Positions 43,224 to 52,324 of a stretch of DNA of 64,000 nucleotides are shown here, in pieces. Where the stretch lies: NCBI GenBank assembly GCA_013297875.1, contig JAAFIW010000006.1, forward strand, positions 62,001 through 126,000, in the 5' to 3' direction. Position 1 is the stretch's first letter, and the number at the start of each line of letters is the position of its first letter. A model generated the notes under the pieces. The model did not search any database. It was not told the DNA's origin and worked only from the letters and a program-made list of their open reading frames with translations. This DNA is from Comamonadaceae bacterium. GTDB lineage: Bacteria > Pseudomonadota > Gammaproteobacteria > Burkholderiales > Burkholderiaceae_C. The translations under genes and the position numbers were made by a program.

Positions 43224-44213
43224 TCACCTGACCTCCGACGGCGTTCCCTCCCGCCCAAACTGATGCCAGGCCCGCCGCAGCTGCGTGTCGGAGCTAAAGC
43301 CCGCCAGCTGCGCCGCCTGCGTCACATTGCGGCCCGCTTGCAAGGCCTGCTCGGCCACGGCCAGGCGGATGCGGCGCAGGTATTGCAGCGGGGCGATGTC
43401 GGCATGTTCGATGAACAGCCGCGTCAAGTGGCGCGGCGAGGTGTGGGCCACGTCGGCCATGCGGGGCACGGTCCAGTCTGCAGCGGGCTGGTTGCCGATG
43501 GCGTCTTGCACGCGGTGCAGCGCGGCGTGCAGGTGGTTGCGGTGGTTCAAAAAAGGCGACAGCTCGGGGTCTTGCGGGCCGCGGCGCAGCGCCACCACCA
43601 TGGTTTGCGCCACCTGCGCGGCCACCGGTGCGCCGCAGTGTTGGGCGATCAAGTGCAGTGCCAGGTCAATGCCGGTGGTGATGCCCGCGCTTGATGCCAC
43701 CGCACTGCCAGCCTCGCCGTCCAGCACAAACACGCGGTTGGCCACCACATCGCAATCGGGTGCGGCCAGGCGCAATTCGTCTAAGTGTTGGTGGTGGGTG
43801 GTGGCGCGCCGCCCGCGCAGCAGGCCCGCGTGCGCGGCCAACAGAGCCCCGGCGCAGATGGTGATCAGGCGCAGGCCGTTTTTGCCAGGTTGCAAGCCTT
43901 GCAGCCACTGGATGGTTTGCCGCGCGGGTTCGCTGGTGATGTCGATACCCGCGCCAGGCATGCCCACCAGCACCAGCCAGCTGGGGTTGGGCAGCGCATC
44001 GGGTAGCGGCTGCACGTTGGCCACGCTGATCCACACCGAGGTGGGCACTTGCGCGGCGGGGCCGATGAAGCGCAGATCAAACCCTGCGGATTTGCTATCG
44101 GCTTTGAGCACCTGATTGGCAATGCGAAACGCCTCGGCGGGGCCGGCCCAGTCGAGGATCAGGCTGCCGGGCAGGAGGACGAAATACACCGCAATGGTGG
44201 CAGTCAGGGGCAT
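43224..44213 (-). CDS. GlxA-type transcriptional regulator (DJ-1/PfpI plus AraC domain)
   Basis: 329 residues. An N-terminal DJ-1/PfpI amidotransferase-like domain (VLLPGSLILDWAGPAEAFRIAN; LITICAGALLAAHAG with the usual Cys) is followed by a C-terminal AraC helix-turn-helix pair (MADVAHTSPRHLTRLFIEHADIAPLQYLRRIRLAVAEQAL...AAQLAGFSSDTQLRRAWHQFG). GlxA-type regulators often control small nitrogen compounds. Same strand as the DUF1272 and isochorismatase genes just upstream. Confidence 0.92.
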   Translation of the reverse strand: MPLTATIAVYFVLLPGSLILDWAGPAEAFRIANQVLKADSKSAGFDLRFIGPAAQVPTSVWISVANVQPLPDALPNPSWLVLVGMPGAGIDITSEPARQTIQWLQGLQPGKNGLRLITICAGALLAAHAGLLRGRRATTHHQHLDELRLAAPDCDVVANRVFVLDGEAGSAVASSAGITTGIDLALHLIAQHCGAPVAAQVAQTMVVALRRGPQDPELSPFLNHRNHLHAALHRVQDAIGNQPAADWTVPRMADVAHTSPRHLTRLFIEHADIAPLQYLRRIRLAVAEQALQAGRNVTQAAQLAGFSSDTQLRRAWHQFGREGTPSEVR

Positions 44214-44232
44214 ATGCGGCTTGGGTTGATCG

Positions 44233-44472
44233 TCACACGGGCTTCAAGGGCTTAAACACGCGTTCGGTGGAAGCCGGGTACTTGGCCAGCGCCGCAGCGG
44301 GTCGAATAGGGCGACGCAGCAACTCGCCGCCGCAGTTCGGGCAAATGCCCCGCAGGGTGTGGTGCGTACAGTTTTCACAAAACGTGCATTCAAACGAGCA
44401 AATGTGTGCCAGCAAAGAAGCGGGTGGCAGATCCGTGTCGCAGCGTTCGCAGCTGGGGCGTAGGGCAAGCAT
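44233..44472 (-). CDS. DUF1272 zinc-ribbon-like protein
   Basis: 79 residues with eight Cys: LRPSCERCDTDLPP, CSFECTFCENCTHHTLRGICPNCGGELLRRPIRP. Pairs of C-x2-C and His give one or two zinc sites. DUF1272 proteins are small and of unknown role. Lies between the GlxA regulator and the isochorismatase, spacing about 20 bases each, probably one operon. Confidence 0.9.
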   Translation of the reverse strand: MLALRPSCERCDTDLPPASLLAHICSFECTFCENCTHHTLRGICPNCGGELLRRPIRPAAALAKYPASTERVFKPLKPV

Positions 44473-44496
44473 GGTGGGCTCCTGGTCTGTGAATGC

Positions 44497-45054
44497 TCAA
44501 ACCGCACTGTCCAGCGCCTGCGCCACGCTGCAGATGCGTGCGAACCGGTCTTTCAGCACCGCCGCTGTGCGGGCTTTGATGTCGGCTGCAGCCAGCAGCG
44601 AGCCATCCAGATGCGCCATGTCAAAGGTGAGTGTGGCATCCAGCACATAGTCGACCGCATAGCCCATGTCTGACGCATGGCGCGTCGTGGTTTCGCAGCA
44701 CTGCTCGGTGCGGATGCCGCTGACGATGATTTTCTGGATGCCGTTTTGCGCGAGCCATACATCCAAGCCCGTGCCCACCAGTGCGCTGTGGCGGCCTTTG
44801 TGGAAGGTGGCGGCTGCGTCAAATGCCGCCAGGCCGTCCAGCGTGCGCACATGGCCTGATTCGACTGCAAAGGCATTGGCTGCGGTCTTGGGGCCTTCCA
44901 CGTGGAAGATGCGAACCACCGGCACGCCGCGTGCCACGCAGCCCTCAATCAAGGCGTTTTGCGCGGCCAGGTAAGCGGGTACATCACGCTCGGTGAAGTA
45001 GGGGCGCTGGCGGAAAGACTCTTGCACATCGATCACTATCAGACAGGTTTTCAT
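44497..45054 (-). CDS. Isochorismatase-family cysteine hydrolase
   Basis: 185 residues from ATG 45054. Catalytic triad: Asp in LIVIDVQESF, Lys in FHKGRHSAL, and Cys in VSGIRTEQCCETTTRHASD. Hydrolyses an amide or vinyl-ether small molecule (nicotinamidase/isochorismatase fold). The neighbouring GlxA-type regulator may respond to its substrate. Confidence 0.92.
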   Translation of the reverse strand: MKTCLIVIDVQESFRQRPYFTERDVPAYLAAQNALIEGCVARGVPVVRIFHVEGPKTAANAFAVESGHVRTLDGLAAFDAAATFHKGRHSALVGTGLDVWLAQNGIQKIIVSGIRTEQCCETTTRHASDMGYAVDYVLDATLTFDMAHLDGSLLAAADIKARTAAVLKDRFARICSVAQALDSAV

Positions 45055-45145
45055 CAAAGGCTCCGTTGTATTAGAAGCCTCAGTGTGCAGAAAATACCTG
45101 GGCGAGTCCGTTTCAATACAGACAGGAATCGATCAAATCAAGACA

Positions 45146-46192
45146 TTATTTGACGGTGACGGCTGCATCAGCGCCGCGCGCCGCAATCACGCCCATCTCA
45201 TACACCGCCTCACCCAGCCCGCGCAGCATGTCTGCGCAGGCGGCAGCCTGATCACCCGCTACAACGACCACCATGCCAATGCCGTTGTTAAACGTCCGGT
45301 TCATCTCCACATCGGAAATACCCGCCGTGGCCTGCAACCACGCAAACAGCTCGGTTTGCGGCCATGAACCCTTTTTCAAATGCGCTGCCATACCGTCTGG
45401 CAGCACGCGGGGAATGTTTTCCAGCAAGCCGCCGCCGGTGATATGGGCCAGGGCTTTGATGCCGCCGGGGTGTGCGGCCAGCGCGGCCAGCACGTTTTTC
45501 ACGTACAGGCGGGTGGGTTCCATCAAAGCTTGTTTGAAGGGCTTGCCGTCTAGCATCGCGGGCGCTGCATCACCCGAACGTTCGATGCACTTGCGCACCA
45601 GTGAAAAGCCATTGCTGTGCACACCGCTGCTGGCCAGGCCCAGCACCACATCGCCCGGCTTGACGTCTTTCCCCGTCAGAATTTTTGACTTCTCTACTGC
45701 GCCTACGCAAAAGCCCGCCAGGTCGTATTCGCCCGCCGGGTACATGCCCGGCATCTCGGCAGTTTCGCCGCCAATCAGGGCGCAACCGCTGAGCTCGCAG
45801 CCCTTGGCAATGCCGCCAATCACGGCGGCGGCGGTGTCTACATCGAGCTTGCCGCAGGCAAAGTAGTCCAGAAAAAACAGCGGCTCCGCGCCTTGCACCA
45901 GCACGTCGTTGACGCTCATGGCCACCAGGTCTATGCCCACGGTGTCGTGCATATTCCATTCAAAAGCCAGCTTCAGCTTGGTGCCCACGCCGTCGGTGCC
46001 GCTGACCAGCACCGGCTCTTGGTAGCGCTTGGGCACTTCAAACAGCGCGCCAAAGCCGCCAATGCCGGCCAGCACGCCCTCGCGCAGGGTGCGTTTGGCC
46101 AGCGGCTTGATGCGCTCCACCAGGGCATCACCTGCGTCAATGTCAACGCCGGCGTCTTTGTAATTCAGGGGGGTATTTGTTGGAGTGGTCAT
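45146..46192 (-). CDS. purM: Phosphoribosylformylglycinamidine cyclo-ligase PurM
   Basis: 348 residues. AIR synthetase, step 5 of purine synthesis. [70 protein letters not shown] and [17 protein letters not shown] are the conserved blocks. Divergent from the AI-2E gene, the common Burkholderiales arrangement. Confidence 0.98.
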   Translation of the reverse strand: MTTPTNTPLNYKDAGVDIDAGDALVERIKPLAKRTLREGVLAGIGGFGALFEVPKRYQEPVLVSGTDGVGTKLKLAFEWNMHDTVGIDLVAMSVNDVLVQGAEPLFFLDYFACGKLDVDTAAAVIGGIAKGCELSGCALIGGETAEMPGMYPAGEYDLAGFCVGAVEKSKILTGKDVKPGDVVLGLASSGVHSNGFSLVRKCIERSGDAAPAMLDGKPFKQALMEPTRLYVKNVLAALAAHPGGIKALAHITGGGLLENIPRVLPDGMAAHLKKGSWPQTELFAWLQATAGISDVEMNRTFNNGIGMVVVVAGDQAAACADMLRGLGEAVYEMGVIAARGADAAVTVK

Positions 46193-46298
46193 GATTGGGT
46201 GGCGCGGCCTAGGGTTTCCTTGAGCTTGCCCGATAGAATTTGCCCAGATTTTACGGGCGTGCTTTGTCAGCCGAAATCACTCCTTACCGGGCTTACGC

Positions 46299-47369
46299 AT
46301 GCAATTTACCCCCGCTCAAACACGCACCGCCGCCTGGCTGCTCATCGCTGCCCTGTTGGTGCTCACGCTGTGGCTGCTGGGCCCGGTGCTCACGCCGTTT
46401 GTGGTGGCGGCGGTGTTGGCCTACGCGCTCACGCCCATGGTCAACTGGCTGGATCGTCGCCTGGGTGGCCGGGTACCGCGGGTGTTGGCGGTGCTGGTGG
46501 TCGAGCTGCTGTTCATCATTGCGGCCCTCGGTGTGCTGCTGATGGTGGTGCCCATCGTGGCCAAAGAGCTGCCGCTGCTGCGAGAGCAGGTACCCAAGCT
46601 GGCCGACAGCCTGTCTGCCAACCTCACGCCCTGGCTCAAGCAACTGGGCTTCAATGTGTCGTTGGAGTTGTCGAGTCTGAAGGCGCTGGCGCTCAAGTAT
46701 TTGAATGCCAACTACGAAGACGCACTGGCCTCGCTGCTGACATCGGTGCGCCTGGGCGGCAGCGTGGCGCTGGCTGTCATTGGCAATGCGGTGTTGATTC
46801 CGGTGGCGCTGTTTTACTTTTTGATGGACTGGGAAAACCTGGTCAACAAGGTGATGAACCTGGTGCCCCCTCGCGCGCGCCCCAGCGTGGACAGCTTTAC
46901 CACCGAGGCCGACGCCTTGCTTGGGCAGTACCTGCGCGGCCAGTTGTTGGTGATGGCCATTATGGCGGCGGTCTACAGCACGGGCCTGGCGCTGTTTGGG
47001 CTTGATCTCGCGCTGCCCATTGGTGTGTTCACCGGTCTGGCGATGTTTGTGCCCTACCTGGGTTTTGGCATCGGCTTGATGCTGGCGCTGATTGCGGGCC
47101 TGCTGCAATTTGCCTCGCTCAAAGCCCTGATCATGGTGGCGGTGGTGTACGGCCTGGGCCAGTTGCTGGAAAGCCTGTACCTCACCCCCCGCATGGTGGG
47201 CGAGCGCATTGGCCTGCACCCGTTGGCGGTGATTTTTGCGCTGCTGGCGTTTGGCCAATTGTTTGGCTTTGTCGGCATCCTGGTTGCGCTGCCTGCCAGT
47301 GCCGTGCTGCTGGTGGCCATGCGGCGCGCCAAGGCGGGCTATGTGAGCAGCAAGCTGTACACGGGATGA
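46299..47369 (+). CDS. AI-2E family transporter (PerM/YhhT-like)
   Basis: 356 residues with about eight membrane helices. N-terminal pair (AAWLLIAALLVLTLWLLGPVLTPFVVAAVLAYALTPMVNWLDRR), a long periplasmic helical segment, then VALFYFLMDW and the C-terminal block LPIGVFTGLAMFVPYLGFGIGLMLALIAGL; the late motif PRMVGERIGLHPLAVIFALLAFGQLFGFVGILVALPASAVL is diagnostic. Substrate unproven despite the family name. Confidence 0.94.
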   Translation: MQFTPAQTRTAAWLLIAALLVLTLWLLGPVLTPFVVAAVLAYALTPMVNWLDRRLGGRVPRVLAVLVVELLFIIAALGVLLMVVPIVAKELPLLREQVPKLADSLSANLTPWLKQLGFNVSLELSSLKALALKYLNANYEDALASLLTSVRLGGSVALAVIGNAVLIPVALFYFLMDWENLVNKVMNLVPPRARPSVDSFTTEADALLGQYLRGQLLVMAIMAAVYSTGLALFGLDLALPIGVFTGLAMFVPYLGFGIGLMLALIAGLLQFASLKALIMVAVVYGLGQLLESLYLTPRMVGERIGLHPLAVIFALLAFGQLFGFVGILVALPASAVLLVAMRRAKAGYVSSKLYTG

Positions 47370-47382
47370 GTGCGAATCGGAT

Positions 47383-47492
47383 GCAAGGACGCGAAAGACG
47401 CGAAGGATTCGCGAAGGCCGCAAAAGAACAGCCTTTTCAGCCTTTGGACTTCATTTCGCGCACTTCGCGGTACTTTCGCGTCCTTCGCGTCC
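47383..47492. repeat. Inverted repeat of the GGACGCGAAAGACGCGAAGG family, copy 2
   Basis: Left arm GCAAGGACGCGAAAGACGCG, right arm ends TTTCGCGTCCTTCGCGTCC, loop with AAAAGAACAGCC. It lies between the AI-2E gene and hda. Confidence 0.8.
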
Positions 47493-47523
47493 GGTTCCTG
47501 TTTTTGGTTGCCTGCAATTGCCG

Positions 47524-48210
47524 ATGAAGCAACTCACACTGGACATCGGCCTGACCACCGGCCCCACGCTGGACAATTTTTTTGCCGGGCCTAACCTGGC
47601 GGCCCTGCAGCACCTGCAGGCCTGGGTGGGCAACCCCAGTCGGTCACCCGTGCCCACGTACCTGTGGGGCCCGGCTGGCAGTGGCAAAACACATTTGCTG
47701 CAAGCCGCGCGACAAGCCCTGGCCAGCGACGGCGCGCGTGTCGGCTGGCTCGATGCTGTGAGCCTGGAAACCCAGCCGTTTGACGAGGCCTGGGTCGCCG
47801 TGCTGCTGGACGACGTGCACCTGTACACCGCTGCGCAGCAACACACCGCATTCACCTGGTTTGTGCAAGCCACGGCACCCGTCGTGGGCCAGCCGCGCCC
47901 GGTGTTGGCCGCTGGCCTGTTGCCGCCCGCCGATCTGCGCTTGCGCGAGGATTTGCGTACCCGTCTGGGCTGGGGCCATGTGTTCGCCTTGCAGGTGCTC
48001 AGCGAGCCGCAGCAGCGCGCCGTGCTGCGCCAGGCGGCTGATGAACGCGGCATTTTTCTGCGTGACGAGCTGATGGACTACCTGCTGGCCCGCTTCTCGC
48101 GTGACCTGGGGCACCTCACACAACTGCTGGACAAAATAGTGCGCTTTGCAGCCCAAACCAAGCGCCCCCTGAGCATTCCGCTGGTGCGCGCGATGCTGGA
48201 AGATGAATGA
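47524..48210 (+). CDS. hda: DnaA regulatory inactivator Hda
   Basis: 228 residues from ATG 47524. DnaA-like AAA+ domain: LDNFFAGPN, Walker A YLWGPAGSGKTHLLQA near residue 46, Walker B VLLDDVHLY, and LRTRLGWGHVFALQVLSEPQQ. The domain IV DNA-binding part is absent, as expected for Hda, which with the sliding clamp triggers ATP hydrolysis by DnaA. It overlaps the HAD gene by ATGA. Confidence 0.93.
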   Translation: MKQLTLDIGLTTGPTLDNFFAGPNLAALQHLQAWVGNPSRSPVPTYLWGPAGSGKTHLLQAARQALASDGARVGWLDAVSLETQPFDEAWVAVLLDDVHLYTAAQQHTAFTWFVQATAPVVGQPRPVLAAGLLPPADLRLREDLRTRLGWGHVFALQVLSEPQQRAVLRQAADERGIFLRDELMDYLLARFSRDLGHLTQLLDKIVRFAAQTKRPLSIPLVRAMLEDE

Positions 48211-48872
48211 AAAAACTCGCCCTGTTCGACCTGGACCACACCCTGATCCCACTGGATTCCGACCACGCCTGGGGTGAATACACCACCGCCATCGGCTGGA
48301 CGGATGCGACCACCTTCAAAGCCAAAAACGACTGGTTTTACGAGCAATACAAAGCCGGCACGCTGGTGCTGGCTGACTACATACGCTTTTCTGTAGACGC
48401 AGCGGTGAAACGGGGTGCTACTAATTCGATAGCTGTCCGAGCAGATTTCATTAGGGCGGTCATTGAAAAAGCCTTAAAACCTGCAGCGCTGGCCCTGCTG
48501 GATGCGCACCGGCAGGCGGGCGACCAACTCGTCATCATCACTGCCACCAATGAATTTGTCACCCGCCCGATTGCTGATTTGTTTCAGGTAGAGGAGTTGA
48601 TTGCCGTGGAGCTGGTCAAAGACGCCAAGGGCTGGATCACCGGCGAAATTGCGGGCACGCCGTCGTTCGGCCCTGGCAAGGTGACGCGCATGACCCAGTG
48701 GCTGGCCCAGCGGCACCTGACCTGGGCCGACGTGGAATGCAGCTTCTACAGCGACTCCATCAACGACCTGCCCCTGCTGGAGCAGGTGCAACACCCCGTG
48801 GCCACCAACCCCGATGCGCGTTTGCGAGAAATTGCGCTGGCCAGGGGCTGGCGCATACTCAATTTGTTCTAA
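48207..48872 (+). CDS. HAD-superfamily hydrolase, subfamily IB (SerB-like phosphatase)
   Basis: 221 residues. Motif I LFDLDHTLIPLDSD, motif II LVIITATNEF, motif III region SFGPGKVTRM and motif IV FYSDSINDLPLLE. HAD-IB enzymes dephosphorylate small metabolites; the family member next to hda is often called a histidinol- or phosphoserine-phosphatase-like protein. An in-frame dispersed repeat encodes GATNSIAVRADFIRAV (about residues 70-85). Confidence 0.92.
   Translation: MKKLALFDLDHTLIPLDSDHAWGEYTTAIGWTDATTFKAKNDWFYEQYKAGTLVLADYIRFSVDAAVKRGATNSIAVRADFIRAVIEKALKPAALALLDAHRQAGDQLVIITATNEFVTRPIADLFQVEELIAVELVKDAKGWITGEIAGTPSFGPGKVTRMTQWLAQRHLTWADVECSFYSDSINDLPLLEQVQHPVATNPDARLREIALARGWRILNLF
48414..48458 (+). 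repeat. Dispersed repeat inside the HAD gene (copy 17)
   Basis: GGTGCTACTAATTCGATAGC then TGTCCGAGCAGATTTCATTA; TTGAGC changed to CCGAGC removes the stop. Confidence 0.78.
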
Positions 48873-48893
48873 AACAACTGACCAGAAGCGGAT

Positions 48894-49002
48894 GCAAGGA
48901 CGCAAAGGACGCGAAGATTTCGCGAAGAACGCAAAAGAACAGCCGATGAATTTTGGTTTCCTTTCGCGTCCTTCGCGCAACTTTCGCGCCCTCTGCGTCC
49001 TT
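48894..49002. repeat. Inverted repeat of the GGACGCAAAGGACGCGAAG family, copy 3
   Basis: Left arm GCAAGGACGCAAAGGACGCG, right arm CTTTCGCGTCCTTCGCGCAA and CCCTCTGCGTCCTTG, loop AAAAGAACAGCC. It lies between the HAD and pcnB genes. Confidence 0.8.
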
Positions 49003-49036
49003 GACCCCTTGCACCGGTATTGGAGCCAAGCCATAC

Positions 49037-50725
49037 ATGATTAAAAAATTCCTCACCGACCTGATCGACAAAGCCGACAGCGCGCTCAAGTCCAAACGCA
49101 CCCCGCCCAAATTCGGCAAGCGCCAGGAAGTCGGCTTCGAAGAGCACGGCATTGACCCGCAGCTGGTCGACGAGCGCGCGCTCGACGTGGTGCTGACCTT
49201 GAAGCAAGCCGGTTACGAGGCCTATATCGTCGGCGGCGCGGTGCGCGATCTGCTGGTCGGCCTGCGCCCCAAAGACTTTGATGTGGCCACCAATGCCACG
49301 CCCGAGCAGGTCAAGCAGCTGTTTCGCCGGGCCTTCATCATCGGGCGGCGCTTTCGCATCGTGCACGTGGTGTATGGCCGGGGCCGCGAGCATGAGGTGA
49401 TCGAGGTATCCACCTTCCGCGCCCACCTGGACAACGCCGCCGCCGAGCAGGTGGCGGGCAACGAAAAAACCAGCAAAAGCGAGCTGGCCGGCATGACGCA
49501 CGCCGTGGACTCCACCGGGCGCGTGCTGCGCGACAACGTGTGGGGCCCGCAGGAAGAAGACGCCGCGCGGCGCGACTTCACCATTAACGCGATGTACTAC
49601 GACCCGCAGCGCCAGATCGTGGTGGACTACCACGGCGGCATCAAAGACGCGAAAAAGCGCGTGCTGCGCATGATCGGCATTCCCGCCGTGCGCTACCGTG
49701 AAGACCCGGTGCGCATCATCCGCGCCGTGCGCTTTTCGGCCAAGCTCAACCCGTTGGGCTTCACGTTTGAGCCCAAAACTGCCGCCGCTTTGCTGCCCAG
49801 CTTGAGCCTGCTGGCCGACGTGCCGCAAAGCCGCTTGTTTGACGAAATGCTCAAGCTGCTGCAAACCGGCCACGCGCTGGCCACCATCGCCCAGCTCAAA
49901 GCCCTGGGCCTGTCGCGCGGCATTTACCCGCTGCTCGATTTGGTGGTCGAGCGCGCCGAGCAGCCCTTTGTGCAAGCTGCCTTGAGTGATACCGACCGCC
50001 GCGTGGGCGAGGGCAAACCGGTGGCCCCGAGCTTCTTGCTCTCCTGCGTGCTGTGGGCCGATGTGCGCGACGGCTGGGCTCGCAGATTGGACGCTAACAA
50101 CCCGTACCGCCAGCAGCCCTTCCCGGCCCTGCAAGACGCGGTCGATGATGTGTTCAACGCCCGCATTGGCGACGTGTCGGGCCGCGGCAAGCTGGCCGCC
50201 GACATGCGCGAGATCTGGCTCATGCAGCCCCGTTTTGACAAGCGCGTGGGCAGCTCGCCCTTCGGCCTGGTCGACCAACCCCGCTTTCGCGCCGCGTTTG
50301 ATTTCATGCGCCTGCGCGCCGAAGTGGGCGAGCTGGACATGGTGCTGGCCGACTGGTGGCAAACCTTCAGCATGGCCAGCGACGTGGTGCGCGAAGACAT
50401 GGTGGCTCAGGTGCGGCTGGAGCAAAACCCGCAGACAAGCAAGGGCGCGCGGCGGGTGAAGACGGTGCGCCTGCCGGACGCGGCAGCAGCCCCCGTCACC
50501 TCGCCCGTGCAGCCTGCTGCAGCACCCGCGCCAAGTGCACCGCATGCGCCAAGCGTTCAGCCTCCTGCTGGCGAATGGACACCCGCTGAATGGGAGCCCG
50601 TCAGCGCAGAACCCGCCAGCGACGCAGCCGACGCCCCCCGCAAACGCCGCCGTCGCCGCCGCCCGGGCGGTGCGTCTGATGCTACGAAAGATATAGCTGG
50701 TGGAGCAGATAACACCGGGGCGTGA
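49037..50725 (+). CDS. pcnB: Poly(A) polymerase PcnB
   Basis: 562 residues from ATG 49037. Class II nucleotidyltransferase head: AYIVGGAVRDLLVGLRPKDFDVATNATPEQ (GG and DxD motif), VIEVSTFRA, EEDAARRDFTINAMYYDP and YREDPVRIIRAVRFSAKL. It adds poly(A) to RNA 3' ends and promotes decay. Basic Pro/Ala-rich tail (RKRRRRRRPGG); its last residues DATKDIAGGADNTGA are a repeat copy with TGA changed to GGA. Confidence 0.95.
   Translation: MIKKFLTDLIDKADSALKSKRTPPKFGKRQEVGFEEHGIDPQLVDERALDVVLTLKQAGYEAYIVGGAVRDLLVGLRPKDFDVATNATPEQVKQLFRRAFIIGRRFRIVHVVYGRGREHEVIEVSTFRAHLDNAAAEQVAGNEKTSKSELAGMTHAVDSTGRVLRDNVWGPQEEDAARRDFTINAMYYDPQRQIVVDYHGGIKDAKKRVLRMIGIPAVRYREDPVRIIRAVRFSAKLNPLGFTFEPKTAAALLPSLSLLADVPQSRLFDEMLKLLQTGHALATIAQLKALGLSRGIYPLLDLVVERAEQPFVQAALSDTDRRVGEGKPVAPSFLLSCVLWADVRDGWARRLDANNPYRQQPFPALQDAVDDVFNARIGDVSGRGKLAADMREIWLMQPRFDKRVGSSPFGLVDQPRFRAAFDFMRLRAEVGELDMVLADWWQTFSMASDVVREDMVAQVRLEQNPQTSKGARRVKTVRLPDAAAAPVTSPVQPAAAPAPSAPHAPSVQPPAGEWTPAEWEPVSAEPASDAADAPRKRRRRRRPGGASDATKDIAGGADNTGA
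50678..50722 (+). repeat. Dispersed repeat at the pcnB 3' end (copy 18)
   Basis: GATGCTACGAAAGATATAGC then TGGTGGAGCAGATAACACCG; diverged but aligned with the in-gene copies. Confidence 0.65.
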
Positions 50726-50746
50726 GACGGATTTGGCCCCTGTTTT

Positions 50747-50850
50747 ACCCCTTCCCCCGCTGGGGGAAGGCAGGGATGGGGGAATGCGTGCCGACCCCGT
50801 TTGTATCGCGCCTGCCCCCATCCCAACCTTCCCCCAGCGGGGGAAGGAGC
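50747..50850. repeat. Large inverted CTTCCCCC/GGGGGAAG repeat before folK
   Basis: Two hairpins in mirror order: CTTCCCCCGCTGGGGGAAGG with AGGGATGGGGG (50751-50782) and CCCCCATCCCAACCTTCCCC with AGCGGGGGAAGG (50814-50847). It covers the 5' end of the folK frame. Confidence 0.8.
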
Positions 50851-51362
50851 AGGACGGCGTTACCACCTACATCGCCCTCGGCGCCAACCTCGGCGACGCC
50901 GTCACCCAAATCCGCCAGGCCATCACCGCCCTGGGCCAGCTCCCCGCCACCCAGCTCATTCGCGCCTCTTCGCTGTACCGCAGTGCCCCCGTTGACGCCA
51001 CCGGCCCCGACTACATCAACGCCGTTGTAGAGCTTTTAACCCTCTTGCCCGCACCCGAATTGCTCAAGCAGCTACAAAAACAAGAGCAATTCTCAGGCCG
51101 CGAGCGCCCCTTCCCCAACGCGCCGCGCACCCTCGACCTGGATTTGCTGCTCTACGGCAGCGCCCACATCGCCTCCCAGCACCTCACCGTGCCCCACCCC
51201 CGCATGACCCAGCGCGCCTTCGTGTTGCTGCCGCTGGCCGAGATCGCGCCCCAGCTTGCCAGCCCCACTGATGTAGCGCGTGTGGCAAATCAACCCATAC
51301 GCAAACTGGATAGTCACGAAACCGTCACGCAAGACCAACATCCTGCAACACCCAACACCTAG
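50784..51362 (+). CDS. folK: 2-amino-4-hydroxy-6-hydroxymethyldihydropteridine pyrophosphokinase FolK
   Basis: 192 residues. HPPK, folate synthesis: TTYIALGANLGDAVTQIRQAI, ASSLYRSAPV, FPNAPRTLDLDLLLYG (DLD metal site) and VPHPRMTQRAFVLLPLAEIAP. Normal enzymes begin about at VTTYIAL; here the nearest in-frame start, ATG 50784, sits in the repeat and adds ~24 odd residues. Follows pcnB by 58 bases. Confidence 0.92.
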   Translation: MRADPVCIAPAPIPTFPQRGKEQDGVTTYIALGANLGDAVTQIRQAITALGQLPATQLIRASSLYRSAPVDATGPDYINAVVELLTLLPAPELLKQLQKQEQFSGRERPFPNAPRTLDLDLLLYGSAHIASQHLTVPHPRMTQRAFVLLPLAEIAPQLASPTDVARVANQPIRKLDSHETVTQDQHPATPNT

Positions 51363-51373
51363 GAATCGTGCCC

Positions 51374-52300
51374 ATGAAACCCGAAATCTCTCCAGAAGAA
51401 CACATGATGGCTCGCCTACGCGAAGAGCTGGCCGACAGCTACGACGAAGAGCTGGAAATGGAACTGGACGACCGCATGGCCAACGCACGCGACCTGGATG
51501 ACCATGGCCACGGCACCGATGAATCCAAAGCCGCCCGCCAGCACTACTTTCGCGAGCTGTTTCGCCTGCAGGGCGAGTTGGTGAAACTGCAAGATTGGGT
51601 GCAGGCCACCGGCCACCGTATGGTGGTGATTTTTGAGGGCCGTGATTCGGCCGGCAAGGGTGGCGCCATCAAGCGCATCACCCAGCGCCTGAACCCCCGC
51701 GTCTGCCGCGTGGCCGCGCTACCCGCGCCCAACGACCGCGAGCGCACCCAGTGGTACTTCCAGCGCTACGTGTCGCACCTGCCCGCCGCTGGCGAAATCG
51801 TGCTGTTTGACCGCAGCTGGTACAACCGCGCCGGCGTCGAGCGTGTCATGGGCTTTTGCTCTGACGAGCAACTGGAAGAGTTTTTCACCACCGTGCCCGA
51901 GTTTGAAAAAATGCTGGTGCGAAACGGCATTCAACTCATCAAATACTGGTTTTCCATCAGCGACGAAGAGCAACACGCCCGCTTTCTGTCCCGCATTCAC
52001 GACCCGCTCAAACAGTGGAAATTAAGCCCCATGGATTTAGAAAGCCGCCGCCGCTGGGAAGACTACACAGCCGCCAAAGAAGAAATGCTGGAGCGCACCC
52101 ACAAACCCGAAACCCCCTGGTGGGTGGTGCAGGCGGTCGACAAAAAGAAAGCCCGCCTGAACTGCATCGCCCATTTGCTGGGCCAGGTGCCGTACCACGA
52201 GGTTGAGCACGCGCCGGTGCATTTGCCGGAGAGGGTGAGGAATCCGGACTATGCGAGGCATCCGGTGCCGGAGAGTCTGTATGTGCCGCAGGTTTATTGA
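51374..52300 (+). CDS. ppk2: Polyphosphate kinase 2 (PPK2)
   Basis: 308 residues from ATG 51374. Walker A VIFEGRDSAGKGGAIKRITQ near residue 88, lid FDRSWYNRAGVERVMGFCSD with Walker B Asp, and the DPLKQWKLSPMDLESRRRWEDYTAAKEEM block are PPK2 hallmarks. Moves phosphate between polyphosphate and nucleotides; class I or III not decided. Acidic N-terminal extension of ~60 residues. Starts 11 bases after folK stop. Confidence 0.94.
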   Translation: MKPEISPEEHMMARLREELADSYDEELEMELDDRMANARDLDDHGHGTDESKAARQHYFRELFRLQGELVKLQDWVQATGHRMVVIFEGRDSAGKGGAIKRITQRLNPRVCRVAALPAPNDRERTQWYFQRYVSHLPAAGEIVLFDRSWYNRAGVERVMGFCSDEQLEEFFTTVPEFEKMLVRNGIQLIKYWFSISDEEQHARFLSRIHDPLKQWKLSPMDLESRRRWEDYTAAKEEMLERTHKPETPWWVVQAVDKKKARLNCIAHLLGQVPYHEVEHAPVHLPERVRNPDYARHPVPESLYVPQVY

Positions 52301-52324
52301 GGGGTGGGTTCAAACGGATTTTTT

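Noticed and set aside
48869-50866. 665-residue open frame on the minus strand
   Set aside because: It is antisense to pcnB, which has full conserved motifs; long antisense frames are common at this GC content.
51020-51095. Dispersed repeat copy inside folK (GAATTGCTCAAGCAGCTACA)
   Set aside because: ELLKQLQ is a natural FolK sequence and the flanks do not match the repeat; treated as chance.
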